Shown here: positions 25,119 through 34,171 of the stretch, piece by piece
How the letters are laid out: each line of letters begins with the position of its first letter
Position numbering within the stretch: position 1 is the stretch's first letter
From: Caryophanales bacterium UBA784
GTDB taxonomy: Bacteria; Bacillota_I; Bacilli_A; RFN20; CAG-288
Assembly (NCBI GenBank): GCA_002297045.1
Contig: DBJE01000001.1
Location: 62,001-126,000, forward strand
DNA: 64,000 nt
Reading direction: 5' to 3'
Made by a program: the position numbers and the translations under genes
Notes under the pieces: generated by a model
What the model saw: only the letters and a program-made list of their open reading frames with translations
Told to the model about the DNA's origin: nothing
Databases searched by the model: none

Positions 25119-26354
25119 ATGAAGAAAAAGATGATTCTTCTCTCCCTGTCAGCTATCCTTCTTTCCGGATGCAAAGGAAATCCTACTCTTCCTTCTGGCG
25201 ATATATCCGATGGTTTCGCTAAGTTAGGCATTGTCACTGACAAGTCATTGAAGAAGGAAAGGAATCCGGACAAGCCGAAAAAGTACAGGGAGAGCGCAAG
25301 GCAGTCCCTAGAGGACGTCTCTGCCCTTTGGAAGGAAAATAAGGCAAATCATGTCTTCTCTCCTGCAAGTTACCTTATCGCTGTAAGCTCCCTTTTAGCC
25401 GTCTCCTCCTCCGTCGATGCCTATGAGGATGCTCTGAAAATAGAGAATCCGAAACAGGAAAGGCTTGACCTTCTCTCCTCCCTGAACGGAGAGGAGAGTA
25501 CCGATTATATTTTCGGTGGGCCTGCCACCAGGATCAAAAGTGCTGCCTTTTATCAGCAGATCGGAACAAAATATGCCTTCGATAGGGAGAAACGGGAAAA
25601 GCTTGCCGGCGAATATGTCGACTCCGGTGTTACCGACCTATCAGGTTATCGGGAGCAGGCACAGGAGTATTTCGGGAAGAAAATCGGTCTGGAAAGGAAA
25701 ATCCCGGAGCTAAATCCGTCAAAGGAGTCCGTCATTATCTATGGCGGACTAAAGAGGAACGACTACGCCAGCCTAGGCAAGAGGAAAAAGGACTTTACGG
25801 GAATAGACGGAAAAAAGAAGCAGGTCGACGCTGTCCCTGTGGGTAATAAGCTTGGCAGCAAGTCTTACCCTTATAGGAAAGGAAAGAACTTCCAGAGGAT
25901 GTCTTTTCCTATCCGGAAGACCGACCTTGTCGTCATCCTTCCCGATGAGGGAACCGATATCACGGGTATTGATCTATCAAAGGCCTATCAGGACTTTCTT
26001 TCTTCCTCCAAATCCACGCCTCTTTATGGCTACATCCCCTTCTTCTCTTTAGACGACACCCTTAATCTGACCGAAATCTTTGATAAAGTCTCTTCCGATA
26101 AGGCAAAGTTCTGCACTGAGCTACTGAAAGACGACGTCATCAACGACCTTCTTATCCGGCAGGTCATCCAGGCCTCGACCTTCTCTTTCTCCGACAAGGG
26201 AGTGAAGGGGGAAAGCAGGACAAGGAGGCAACTGGCAGGCGCTGCCGCTCCTAAGGAGCAGCCCTACACCCTCTTTGAGGTCGACCGTCCCTTCTATGCC
26301 TTCTCCACCTATTCCACTTTCCCTCTCTTTGTCAATTGCCTTGTCGAACTATAG
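25119..26354 (+). CDS. Serpin-like lipoprotein (serine/cysteine protease inhibitor family)
   Basis: The 411-residue protein has a lipoprotein signal (lipobox ILLSGC). The rest follows the serpin plan: NHVFSPASYLIAVSSLLAVSS (cf. N-ISPxSI-ALSML), a DLVVILPDEGTD strand, a hinge KGVKGES, a reactive loop around AGAAAPKEQ, and the C-terminal FEVDRPFYAFSTYSTFPLFVNCLVEL signature, here given in parts, EVDRPFYAF and LFVNCLVEL. With AGG as Met the hinge reads GES-M-T-M-M-QLAGAAA, closer to the small residues expected. Serpins trap proteases. On a gut bacterium this would defend against host or competitor proteases. Inhibitory function is inferred. Confidence 0.8.
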   Translation: MKKKMILLSLSAILLSGCKGNPTLPSGDISDGFAKLGIVTDKSLKKERNPDKPKKYRESARQSLEDVSALWKENKANHVFSPASYLIAVSSLLAVSSSVDAYEDALKIENPKQERLDLLSSLNGEESTDYIFGGPATRIKSAAFYQQIGTKYAFDREKREKLAGEYVDSGVTDLSGYREQAQEYFGKKIGLERKIPELNPSKESVIIYGGLKRNDYASLGKRKKDFTGIDGKKKQVDAVPVGNKLGSKSYPYRKGKNFQRMSFPIRKTDLVVILPDEGTDITGIDLSKAYQDFLSSSKSTPLYGYIPFFSLDDTLNLTEIFDKVSSDKAKFCTELLKDDVINDLLIRQVIQASTFSFSDKGVKGESRTRRQLAGAAAPKEQPYTLFEVDRPFYAFSTYSTFPLFVNCLVEL

Positions 26355-26370
26355 GAAAAAAGAGAAACAG

Positions 26371-26396
26371 AAATAGGAGGCAGCCGCCTCCTATTT
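26371..26396. terminator. Bidirectional terminator between the serpin-like and Nudix genes
   Basis: An 11-base-pair stem (AAATAGGAGGC with its complement, loop AGCC) lies between convergent genes. The Nudix stop codon is inside the stem. Confidence 0.8.
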
Positions 26397-26789
26397 CCTT
26401 TTCTTCAGTTTTGCTACCACAAGGGCGTCTGCAGGGCAGAAGTCTTCTTCCTTTAATTGACTGATTGGCTGAAAGGCTTCCGCTAGATGGATTCCTTCCT
26501 TCCTTTTCAGTCTTCCTTCTAGGATGTGACAGAGATAACAGTTCCTATCAAGAAAGAAGTCGCCATAGTCATATTTCACGTTCGTGAAGAAGGGACCTAT
26601 GGATAAAGTGGTATCGAGTTCTTCCCTTATTTCCCGCTTTAGGGCCTTATCATCATCCTCTCCCTTTTCTACCTTTCCGCCTGGAAACTCCCACTTCCCT
26701 TTTAAGAATCCGTAGGCCCGTTCCGCAATAAAGACATCCCCGTCTTCATTCTGGATAATGGCGGCAACGACCTTAATCGTCTTTTTCAT
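26391..26789 (-). CDS. Nudix hydrolase, MutT/8-oxo-dGTPase-like
   Basis: The 132-residue protein carries a complete Nudix box, GGKVEKGEDDDKALKREI followed by M(AGG)-EELDTTL, which binds the metal and hydrolyses a nucleoside triphosphate or similar diphosphate. N-terminal VVAAIIQNEDGDVFIAERA and the WEFPGGK segment place it with MutT-like (deoxy)nucleoside triphosphate pyrophosphohydrolases. Its start lies 17 bases inside the helicase gene, so the two are translated together. This pairing suggests nucleotide sanitation linked to DNA repair or defence. Confidence 0.85.
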   Translation of the reverse strand: MKKTIKVVAAIIQNEDGDVFIAERAYGFLKGKWEFPGGKVEKGEDDDKALKREIREELDTTLSIGPFFTNVKYDYGDFFLDRNCYLCHILEGRLKRKEGIHLAEAFQPISQLKEEDFCPADALVVAKLKKRK

Positions 26790-29601
26790 CTTTGATTTCC
26801 TCTATTCCTAGTTCATACTCCCTGTCTTTCTCTACCTTGTGGTCAAGGACAAGGTCGAAAAGAAGGCATTTCCCGATGTTGTCCGAGACCCGCGGGTTTG
26901 TCAAGGAGGCAAGTCCAAGATAGAGATAAGGCCTATCCCTGCCATCCTGTTTCTTAATCTTCCGGACGAGGACATGAATCTTCTTCCCGCTCCTTAATTC
27001 CTTCCCCGCCTTGTTTTCCCTTGTCGTATTGGGCCTTGACTCCCATTGGATGACTCTGTCGGAAAGGAACTTATCCTTGTACTTCAGCCGTTCCTCCTTC
27101 TGTGAGTCCTTATTGAGGTTGATGGTGATGACTTTCCCGTTTGGGGTATTGAAGACCCCGGTCATAATGAAAAGCTGTGATGAGTTCAAAGCGGAAGCGA
27201 AAGAGACGACGGAATAGTGGTAAAAAGGTTTCACAAGTCCCTTTTCCTGATAGAATTCCTCTTCGTATCTTGTTAGTCCGTAGTGCAAAAGGTCCTCGAT
27301 CCATCTGCGGAACTCCGGATGGCTAAGGGAAAAGGTGAGACTGTAGCTTCCTTCTTCTTCCTTCACTAGTTTTACATGGGACCCTTTCCGGGTAAAGAAA
27401 TATCTGTCCCTTAGCCTATTCAAGGCGTGATGGAAGGATTCTTTACGGAAATGGCTGGAAGAGGATAAGGACAGCCTTAATTGCCCAAGTGTCTTTTTCC
27501 CGTCAAGAAGCTGCTTTAGGATCAAAAACTCCCTGTCCCGGACTAAGGGAAGATACTCGGAAACCGAATCGATGACCTTTCTCTCCCTCTCGTCAAAGAA
27601 AGGAAGGTCTTCCCCGCCCTTGACCTTGACCAGGAAGTCATAATAGCTTTCAAAGGATTTTTTATGCCTGAAGCGGAGCAGGTCGGCATCGACTTCGTGG
27701 TTGAGGAAATCGCTTGGCATAGGGTATTCGCTTTGGGGGAGCTTAAGATAGGAGCGGAAGTTAAGATAGTCCTGTCTGATGATGGCAAGACTGTTGAGGT
27801 TTGTCTTCTCAATGGAGTCAAGGATCTCTTTCTGTGATTCTTCGTCAAAGTGAATCTCAAGCCCCGGAATATCGAGGGACTGATAGGAGGAGAGGACTTC
27901 GTTCCGCCTTGTCAGTTTGTCACTGTATCCTTGCCTGGAAAGTGAGCCAAGGGCCAAGGCAATCTGCACACTCCGCTTATAGGAATTGGCGATGAAGTCA
28001 AGGACGGTCAGATACTCCTTGCCGGAGTACTTCCGCAGTCCACGTCCAAGCTGCTGGATGAAAATCGTCGGAGACTGTGTCGGTCTGAGGAAGAGAACCC
28101 TGTTCCTCGAGGGAACGTCAATGCCTTCATTGAGGATGTCAACGGAAAAGACAAGATTCAGCGGATTACTCTCATCCTGCAGGTCGCTAAGGATCTTAAT
28201 CCGCTCCCCCGTGGAATTCTCCGATGTAAGATAGGCAGTATGAAAGCCTACCATTTCCCTGTTCCTGGCCCTTAGCCGGGCATGTTCTTTATTCCGGCAG
28301 AAGCCAACACAACGAAGCTTACAACCTTTAGGTTGATATTTAAGGATGTTCTCTTTGATGAAAAGGCAGTTCTCCGGAGAAGAAACCTGTCTGATGATTT
28401 CTCTTATTCCCTCCTGGCTGTCATCGTTAGCATAGTTAATCAGGCTGTCTTTGATTCCGTAGTAATGGAAAGGAACGACTAAGCCGTTCCTCAGGGCATC
28501 CCGGAGTCTTAAGTCATAAGGGACATTGTTCCCAAAGAGGGAATAGACGTCCTGTCCGTCCCTGCGCTCAGGCGTTGCCGTTAGGCCGAGAAGGAACTGC
28601 GGTTTAAAGTAGTTGATGATTTTCTGGTAGGTGGATGCGCTGGCGTGATGGACTTCGTCTATGACGATATAGTCGAATTCGTCCTTGGCAAAGAGGGAGA
28701 GATGGTCTGCCCTTATTTGGTTTGTGGCAAAGAGGAAATCGGCATCGAGTTCCTTATATTCCCCAGTGTACCTTCCGTAGGTGCGGCTATTCTGAAAGAC
28801 ATTCTTGAAAGTCTTCCTCGCATCCTTGAGGATGATGTCCTTATGGACGATGAAAAGAAGTCTTTTGCTGTCCCTGTTCAAGGCATCAAAGGCGGCAAGG
28901 TAGGTTTTGCCTGCCCCTGTCGCGGCTACGACTAAGGCACGGTTCACTCCCCTGTCCCGGTAGCGCTGGATTTCCTTTAAGGCGGAAATCTGCCTTAGGT
29001 TCGGGCGGATTGTTTTCCTTCCTTCCGGATCAAAAAAGTCCCTGTCCCATCGGCTTATGGCATAAGGAAGATAGGACTGGTACTTTTTGATGATGTCCTT
29101 AGTCAAGGGATAGGTTCTTTTGTAGAGAGACTCGAATTCCTTTATCACCTGCCGGTAGAAGTCTTCGGTGTCATCCGTTTTCACCGCCACATCCCACTCT
29201 TTGTTCTTTAACAGGGCAAAGAAGGTGATGTTGCTTGAACCGATCAGGACTTCCTTATGGTCTTTGAAGGCGAAGAGATATCCTTTTGTGTGGAAACCGT
29301 TGTCACCAAAACAATGGTAGTCAAGATGGCAGGAAAAGCTTTCCGGGTATTTCTCCTGCAGGGAATAGAATCTCTCCAAAGAAGGTATGTCCGTGAAATT
29401 CTGATAGGTGGTGGTGATGATTCTTCCTTTTGCCCCTCTCTGAAGGGCTTTCTCCCTAGAATCAAACCTAAGATCCAGTCCCGCCTTTTTGATGAAGGAA
29501 ACCGAAAAATCGAAAGAGATACACGAGGAAAGGTTCTCAATCCTTTTATCCAGGAACCGAGTAGGACTTTCGTTTGAAAAGAAGGACTTGCTGTTTTCCA
29601 T
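26773..29601 (-). CDS. PLD-nuclease/SF2 helicase with DUF3427-like C terminus
   Basis: The protein of about 942 residues has a phospholipase D-type nuclease module (HTKGYLF, then IGSSNIT) in its first 170 residues. The superfamily 2 helicase core has AATGAGKTYLA, IDEVHHA, GLTATPER-M(AGG)-DG, FSVDILNEGIDVP and QQLGRGLR. The C-terminal region resembles DUF3427, with VFNTPNGKV and VRKIKKQDG. The start at 29601 is preferred over 29649, because a TTGATC/TATACT promoter lies between them; the mRNA would then begin about five bases before the ATG. Proteins of this type occur in defence or repair contexts. The role is unproven. Confidence 0.85.
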   Translation of the reverse strand: MENSKSFFSNESPTRFLDKRIENLSSCISFDFSVSFIKKAGLDLRFDSREKALQRGAKGRIITTTYQNFTDIPSLERFYSLQEKYPESFSCHLDYHCFGDNGFHTKGYLFAFKDHKEVLIGSSNITFFALLKNKEWDVAVKTDDTEDFYRQVIKEFESLYKRTYPLTKDIIKKYQSYLPYAISRWDRDFFDPEGRKTIRPNLRQISALKEIQRYRDRGVNRALVVAATGAGKTYLAAFDALNRDSKRLLFIVHKDIILKDARKTFKNVFQNSRTYGRYTGEYKELDADFLFATNQIRADHLSLFAKDEFDYIVIDEVHHASASTYQKIINYFKPQFLLGLTATPERRDGQDVYSLFGNNVPYDLRLRDALRNGLVVPFHYYGIKDSLINYANDDSQEGIREIIRQVSSPENCLFIKENILKYQPKGCKLRCVGFCRNKEHARLRARNREMVGFHTAYLTSENSTGERIKILSDLQDESNPLNLVFSVDILNEGIDVPSRNRVLFLRPTQSPTIFIQQLGRGLRKYSGKEYLTVLDFIANSYKRSVQIALALGSLSRQGYSDKLTRRNEVLSSYQSLDIPGLEIHFDEESQKEILDSIEKTNLNSLAIIRQDYLNFRSYLKLPQSEYPMPSDFLNHEVDADLLRFRHKKSFESYYDFLVKVKGGEDLPFFDERERKVIDSVSEYLPLVRDREFLILKQLLDGKKTLGQLRLSLSSSSHFRKESFHHALNRLRDRYFFTRKGSHVKLVKEEEGSYSLTFSLSHPEFRRWIEDLLHYGLTRYEEEFYQEKGLVKPFYHYSVVSFASALNSSQLFIMTGVFNTPNGKVITINLNKDSQKEERLKYKDKFLSDRVIQWESRPNTTRENKAGKELRSGKKIHVLVRKIKKQDGRDRPYLYLGLASLTNPRVSDNIGKCLLFDLVLDHKVEKDREYELGIEEIKDEKDD

Positions 29602-29612
29602 TTCCGGGAAAC

Positions 29613-29640
29613 AGTATAGCAGATCAACTTCCCTGATCAA
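29613..29640 (-). promoter_or_regulatory. Promoter of the helicase-Nudix pair
   Basis: On the minus strand TTGATC (29640-29635) and TATACT (29618-29613) are 16 bases apart. The predicted transcript would start near 29606, leaving almost no leader before ATG 29601, and no ribosome site is visible there. Confidence 0.5.
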
Positions 29641-29657
29641 AGAAGGCACTGCCTGGT

Positions 29658-29684
29658 AAAAAAAGCAGGAGGTTTGCCTCCTGC
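29658..29684 (-). terminator. Terminator after panE
   Basis: GCAGGAGG and CCTCCTGC pair around a four-base loop. On the minus strand the stem is followed by seven T residues. Confidence 0.9.
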
Positions 29685-29699
29685 CTGTCAGGGACTTTC

Positions 29700-30713
29700 T
29701 TACTTCAGGGATTCAAACTCCTTGACGTTGTCAAAGGAAGGCTTTTTCTTCCCTTCCTCTATCTCGTGGACGACTTGGACCACCCTTTCATTATAGGGAG
29801 TTTTCACCCCTGCCTTTTTGCCATAGAGAACGACAGATCCGTTGATGCTGCCGACTTCCGTTTTCTTCCCCTTCTCTAAGTCCTGCAGCCTGCTTGCCTT
29901 AAGGGCGGCATGCTTCTTGATACAGAGCGGAATCAGCCTAAAGGAAAGCTTTCGTTTGATGGCATTATGGTAGTCAAGGAGCTTAACGACATCCTTTCCC
30001 TGGATCGGCTCAATCTTGATTTTGTTTGCCTTAGCCACGTCGATGCATTCCTTGATGATTCTTTGAATGCAGAGACGGGAATCCTTTCTCTTACTCGCTT
30101 CTCCGAAGGTTGCGCCCGTCACTGCCGACCTTCCCGAAAAGGCGGCATTGATCAATAGCTTAGAGAATCTCCTTCCGATGAAGTTCTTTTCCAAAACGAC
30201 AGGACACCTTTTTTCAAGGATTCCCTTTGCCCGGATCAGGCGTTCATCCTCTTCTCCGTTTAGGCGTCCTAAGGAGAAGGACATGCTGTTTACCTCGCTG
30301 GTAAGTTCGGAGACTCCGTTTCCTTTCAGCGTGGCACCCCAGGCCACTGCACATCCCCTTGTTCTTTTCTCTCCGACAATCGAGGAGATAAGAACTTCCG
30401 GGAGTCCGTTCTGCCTTGTACAGATATCCCCGTCCTTAGACAGATGGTCCTTAAGGAAAGTGACCACGTTTTGGTTGTCTAATTGTTTCGTCCTTAAAAA
30501 GATCAAGTCGTATTCGCCCTGCCTCTCCTCTGGGTAGTAGGCCTTCACTTTGGCGGTGAAATCTGCTTTTCCGACAATGTGGGCTCCGTTTGCTCTTAGT
30601 CCTTCCACATGGTTCTTATTATGGGAAAAGAGATCGACATCCACCCCTGCCTTGCTTAGATAGGCACCTAAGACCGTTCCAAGGGATCCGGCTCCGTAAA
30701 TAGCGATTCTCAT
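29700..30713 (-). CDS. panE: 2-dehydropantoate 2-reductase
   Basis: The 337-residue protein has the ketopantoate reductase layout: N-terminal NADPH-binding IAIYGAGSLGTVLGAYL, CT-M(AGG)-QNGLPE (a family Met), a central KLLINAAFSG segment with the catalytic Lys, VTGATFGE, and a helical C-terminal domain. It reduces ketopantoate to pantoate for coenzyme A synthesis. AAAGGAG lies 11 bases before the ATG. No other pantothenate genes are near. Paralogous reductases of other 2-keto acids share this fold, so the substrate is probable rather than certain. Confidence 0.82.
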   Translation of the reverse strand: MRIAIYGAGSLGTVLGAYLSKAGVDVDLFSHNKNHVEGLRANGAHIVGKADFTAKVKAYYPEERQGEYDLIFLRTKQLDNQNVVTFLKDHLSKDGDICTRQNGLPEVLISSIVGEKRTRGCAVAWGATLKGNGVSELTSEVNSMSFSLGRLNGEEDERLIRAKGILEKRCPVVLEKNFIGRRFSKLLINAAFSGRSAVTGATFGEASKRKDSRLCIQRIIKECIDVAKANKIKIEPIQGKDVVKLLDYHNAIKRKLSFRLIPLCIKKHAALKASRLQDLEKGKKTEVGSINGSVVLYGKKAGVKTPYNERVVQVVHEIEEGKKKPSFDNVKEFESLK

Positions 30714-30906
30714 TGTTTCTGTTTCTCCTTTCAGACAGGAACAATGTTACTACAGGCGAAAAGGAAAATAAAATAGGTTCATTGCAGGACAAAGCTGCCT
30801 GTCAACTATATTCAAACTGCAAGGAGAGAGGAAAATCCGTGCATCGCTTTATCCTTCTCTTAGAACGCTTCTGCAAAATACACATGCGGTGCAAAGAAGA
30901 ATAAAC

Positions 30907-30912
30907 TATAAT
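30907..30912 (+). promoter_or_regulatory. -10 box next to the UvrD-type helicase start
   Basis: TATAAT ends seven bases before ATG 30920, with no ribosome site between. If used, the mRNA is leaderless. No clear -35 is visible. Confidence 0.45.
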
Positions 30913-30919
30913 AGGATGT

Positions 30920-33900
30920 ATGTCATTTTTCTGGCCCCGATACAAAAACGATGATAAAAACTATCTGACGCTGAAGGACTGTTATTTGAAGATCCGCAAA
31001 CTATTGCTCTCTGATTCCTATCTCTCCCATAGAGAGTATTCTCCGCTTCTTGCCGAGGCGAAAGATGCCTATGACAGGCTTTCCACCCTTAAGGAAAATG
31101 ATACTCTTAGGTATTGGTGCAAGAAGACAAAAACCGATTATAAGGAATTGAGGCTTTATCTTGATACTTTTGCAACAGCCCCTAAGTTAGTTCAGCAGCA
31201 TAACAAGGAGTTTCTATCCTCCCATTTGGTCACGGATAAGGAATATCTAGATACGATTCTTTCTAAGGAAAATCCGAATCTTCGCTTAGACAGCGATCAA
31301 AAGAAAGTCGTCCTTTGCGATGAAGACTATAGGTTAGTCATTGCCGGAGCAGGTGCAGGGAAGACCACTGCCCTTGAAGCGAAAGCAAAATACCTGGTCG
31401 AAAGAAAACATATTCTGCCGGAACGGATCCTTGTGATTTCCTTTACGAAAAAAGCGACCGAAGAGCTAAAGAGGAGATTTGATACCAACGGAATCCCGGC
31501 AAAAATTTCCACTTTCCACGCCATCGGAAACGCTCTGATTTCCGCAAACAAAGGGAAACATAGTGTCAAGTCCCAGGAATTCAGGTTTTTCGTTATCCGG
31601 AATTATCTAAGGACTAAGCTCGATGACGAAGGCTTCATCAACAAGAGGATGCTCTTTTTCGCCTCCTATCTTGACATGCCTTTTGACTCGGCAAAATCCG
31701 TCGAGCTTTATAAACGGAGCTTAGCCAATAACGATTTTTCGACAAGGAAGAACGATTTGGATGCCTTCCAGGAAAGCCTGACCAAAAAGAAAATCACTAT
31801 TAAGTCGGAATATGTCCGTTCTGTCCAGGAATGCCAGATTGCCAATTTCCTCTATATTAATGGAATCGAATATGAATACGAGCCGGTTTATCCTTATTGC
31901 ATCCGAGGGACGAACAAGCCTTATACTCCCGATTTTCTTCTTAAGCAAGGAGACAAGGAAGTCTATCTTGAACATTTCGGGATTGCCGAAGACGGAACCA
32001 ACTGGCGCTTTACCAAGGACGAGCTTGCCAGATATAAGAAATGCATCCGGGATAAGATTCTTCTTCATCGCATCCATAAGACAAAACTGATTTATACCTT
32101 CTCCTCCTACAACGATGGAAAGGATTTGATTGTCCATCTAAAGGACCTTCTTCTTTCAAACGGCTTTTCTCTTTGCCGGAAGGACTCCAAGACCATTTAC
32201 CACGAACTGGCTTCCCGAGCGGAAGAGAGATACTTCATCCGAATCGTACAGCTGATTTGCAACTTCATTAACCGGTTTAAGACCAACAATTACAAGCTCG
32301 AGAAAAGGTCCGAATTCCAGAGCCAGGCCCTGGAGAATAAGGACGAGCGGACGAACCTCTTTCTGGATATTGCAAGACAGTGCTATCTTCAATACGAAGC
32401 GGCATTAAAGGAAAGTAACGCCATTGATTTCGAGGACAGGATAAACAATGCGGCGGAAATCCTCGATGAAAAGATTGCTAACAAGGAAAAACTTCCCTAT
32501 GACTACATCTTCATTGACGAATACCAGGACATCTCCTTCCAGCGGTTTAACCTTGCCGAAAAGCTCGCCCAGTGCTCGGATGCTAAGATTGTGGCGGTCG
32601 GAGACGATTGGCAGTCGATTTACCGCTTCTCCGGGTCGGACATTACCCTATTTACGGATTTTGAAAAGCGCAGGGGCTACGCCAAAGTCCTTTATCTGAA
32701 TAACACCCACCGGAATTCCCAGGAGCTTATCGATGTTGCCGCCAACTTTGTGAGGAAGAACACCCTGCAGAAGCGTAAAGTGCTGAAATCCCCTCTCCAT
32801 CTAGAGGATCCGATTGTGGTCGTCAGTTATGACGATTCCTTTGTTCCCAGAAAACAGCTCATGGACCATTCTTCCCTTTCCCCTTATCAAAGAAGGGGAA
32901 AGGCTATCGAGACTGCCCTTGAATGCATCAAGGACAAGTTCGGAGAAGAAGGGGATGTCCTGCTTCTAGGACGGTATAACTTTGACGGACGGAGACTTGG
33001 GCGGCTCTCCGGCAGGTTTCTCTGCACGGAGGACGGTCGGATACGGAGCGAAAAGTTCCCCAAAAGGCGAATCCGTTTCAGGACGGCCCATTCCTCCAAA
33101 GGCCTTGGTGCGGATAACGTCATTGTCGTCAACGGGAAGGACGACCTCCTCGGCTTTCCTTCCAAGATTGAGGACGACCCCGTCAGGAAGCTCGTCCTCA
33201 GCCACCAGAAAGAAATTGACTATGCGGAAGAAAGACGTCTCTTCTATGTCGCCCTGACAAGAACGAAGAACAAAGTCTATCTGATTACCCCTATCCATAA
33301 GCCATCACAGTTCATTCAGGAACTTAGGGCCAGCCATAGGAACATCGTGCTGAACGGACCAAGGCTCGAAAAAACCGACGGAAGGGATTTCCGCTATAAG
33401 TGCCCACGATGCGGATACCCTCTTCAGATCCGGAAAAAGAAGACCGCTTCCGGCGCGGCGAGGACTCTTTATGTCTGTTCTAACGATCCGGAAGTCTGCG
33501 GATTTGTCACTAACGATGTCTCCGGCGGAAACAGGAGCATCAGGAAGTGCCCGGACTGCGAGAGCGGATATCTCATCGTCAAGAAGGTCAAAAACGCCCA
33601 GGGAGAGGATACCGGCCACCGGATTTTAGGCTGCACCAATTACAAGGCGGATAAGACCGGATGCAATTACTTCATTGATGAGGAGGGATTTGCCGACACC
33701 TGGGAGAAGGCCTGTCAGAAGCGTCAGAATTATCTGGAGAACGGAAAGAAACTTGACCTAAGTGAATGTATCCTTGCCGGATATCCGATTTCCGACCTTG
33801 CCAATATCGTCCGATATGCCTTAACAAAGGCGGTGAATGGCCTTGGCTTTTCCTTTACGAAGACCTCCTTAAGCGATTTCCTGACCGGAAACCCGACTAA

Positions 33901-34111
33901 GGCCTTAGTGAGCTATCGTCTGAATCAGAATAAGGCCTTCGGCTGCGTAGAGAAGTGTGGCAAGAAAACCGTTTTGCAGTTTATTCAATGCTTAATCGAT
34001 AGTGGATGGGTGGCTGTGGACGAAAAAGGAAGATATCCGCATCTTTCTTTTTCCGGATGGCCAAGGAACGAAAAGACGCTCCGGCGCGTGTTCGAATTCT
34101 TTGTCCATTAG
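30920..34111 (+). CDS. UvrD/Rep-type SF1 helicase with nuclease-like insert and zinc ribbons
   Basis: The 1063-residue protein has helicase motifs VIAGAGAGKTTAL (about 140-150), SFTKKATEEL, STFHAIG, IDEYQDIS, GDDWQSIYRFSGSD, and RRLFYVALTRTKN, whose key Arg is AGA. Between motifs Ic and II an insert of YEYEPVYPY, YTPDF and VYLEHFGI has the spacing of a PD-(D/E)XK nuclease. The C terminus has two topoisomerase-type Cys4 zinc ribbons (CPRCGYP and CPDCESG onwards) and an RQC-like winged helix. Likely roles are DNA repair or clearing of foreign DNA. It stands alone, with its own promoter. Confidence 0.85.
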   Translation: MSFFWPRYKNDDKNYLTLKDCYLKIRKLLLSDSYLSHREYSPLLAEAKDAYDRLSTLKENDTLRYWCKKTKTDYKELRLYLDTFATAPKLVQQHNKEFLSSHLVTDKEYLDTILSKENPNLRLDSDQKKVVLCDEDYRLVIAGAGAGKTTALEAKAKYLVERKHILPERILVISFTKKATEELKRRFDTNGIPAKISTFHAIGNALISANKGKHSVKSQEFRFFVIRNYLRTKLDDEGFINKRMLFFASYLDMPFDSAKSVELYKRSLANNDFSTRKNDLDAFQESLTKKKITIKSEYVRSVQECQIANFLYINGIEYEYEPVYPYCIRGTNKPYTPDFLLKQGDKEVYLEHFGIAEDGTNWRFTKDELARYKKCIRDKILLHRIHKTKLIYTFSSYNDGKDLIVHLKDLLLSNGFSLCRKDSKTIYHELASRAEERYFIRIVQLICNFINRFKTNNYKLEKRSEFQSQALENKDERTNLFLDIARQCYLQYEAALKESNAIDFEDRINNAAEILDEKIANKEKLPYDYIFIDEYQDISFQRFNLAEKLAQCSDAKIVAVGDDWQSIYRFSGSDITLFTDFEKRRGYAKVLYLNNTHRNSQELIDVAANFVRKNTLQKRKVLKSPLHLEDPIVVVSYDDSFVPRKQLMDHSSLSPYQRRGKAIETALECIKDKFGEEGDVLLLGRYNFDGRRLGRLSGRFLCTEDGRIRSEKFPKRRIRFRTAHSSKGLGADNVIVVNGKDDLLGFPSKIEDDPVRKLVLSHQKEIDYAEERRLFYVALTRTKNKVYLITPIHKPSQFIQELRASHRNIVLNGPRLEKTDGRDFRYKCPRCGYPLQIRKKKTASGAARTLYVCSNDPEVCGFVTNDVSGGNRSIRKCPDCESGYLIVKKVKNAQGEDTGHRILGCTNYKADKTGCNYFIDEEGFADTWEKACQKRQNYLENGKKLDLSECILAGYPISDLANIVRYALTKAVNGLGFSFTKTSLSDFLTGNPTKALVSYRLNQNKAFGCVEKCGKKTVLQFIQCLIDSGWVAVDEKGRYPHLSFSGWPRNEKTLRRVFEFFVH

Positions 34112-34139
34112 CAAACGCCACTCTTTCTCTCTATTTCGC

Positions 34140-34145
34140 TATAAT
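34140..34145 (+). promoter_or_regulatory. -10 box before guanine deaminase
   Basis: TATAAT lies 26 bases before ATG 34172. A recognisable -35 is lacking, so the call is tentative. Confidence 0.4.
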
Positions 34146-34171
34146 AGAGTAAGAAAAAGAGAGCCCTAACC

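Noticed and set aside
25111..25122. A three-codon ATGGCAAAATGA leader overlapping the serpin-like start
   Set aside because: The ribosome site is only three bases away, too close; probably chance, though coupling cannot be excluded.
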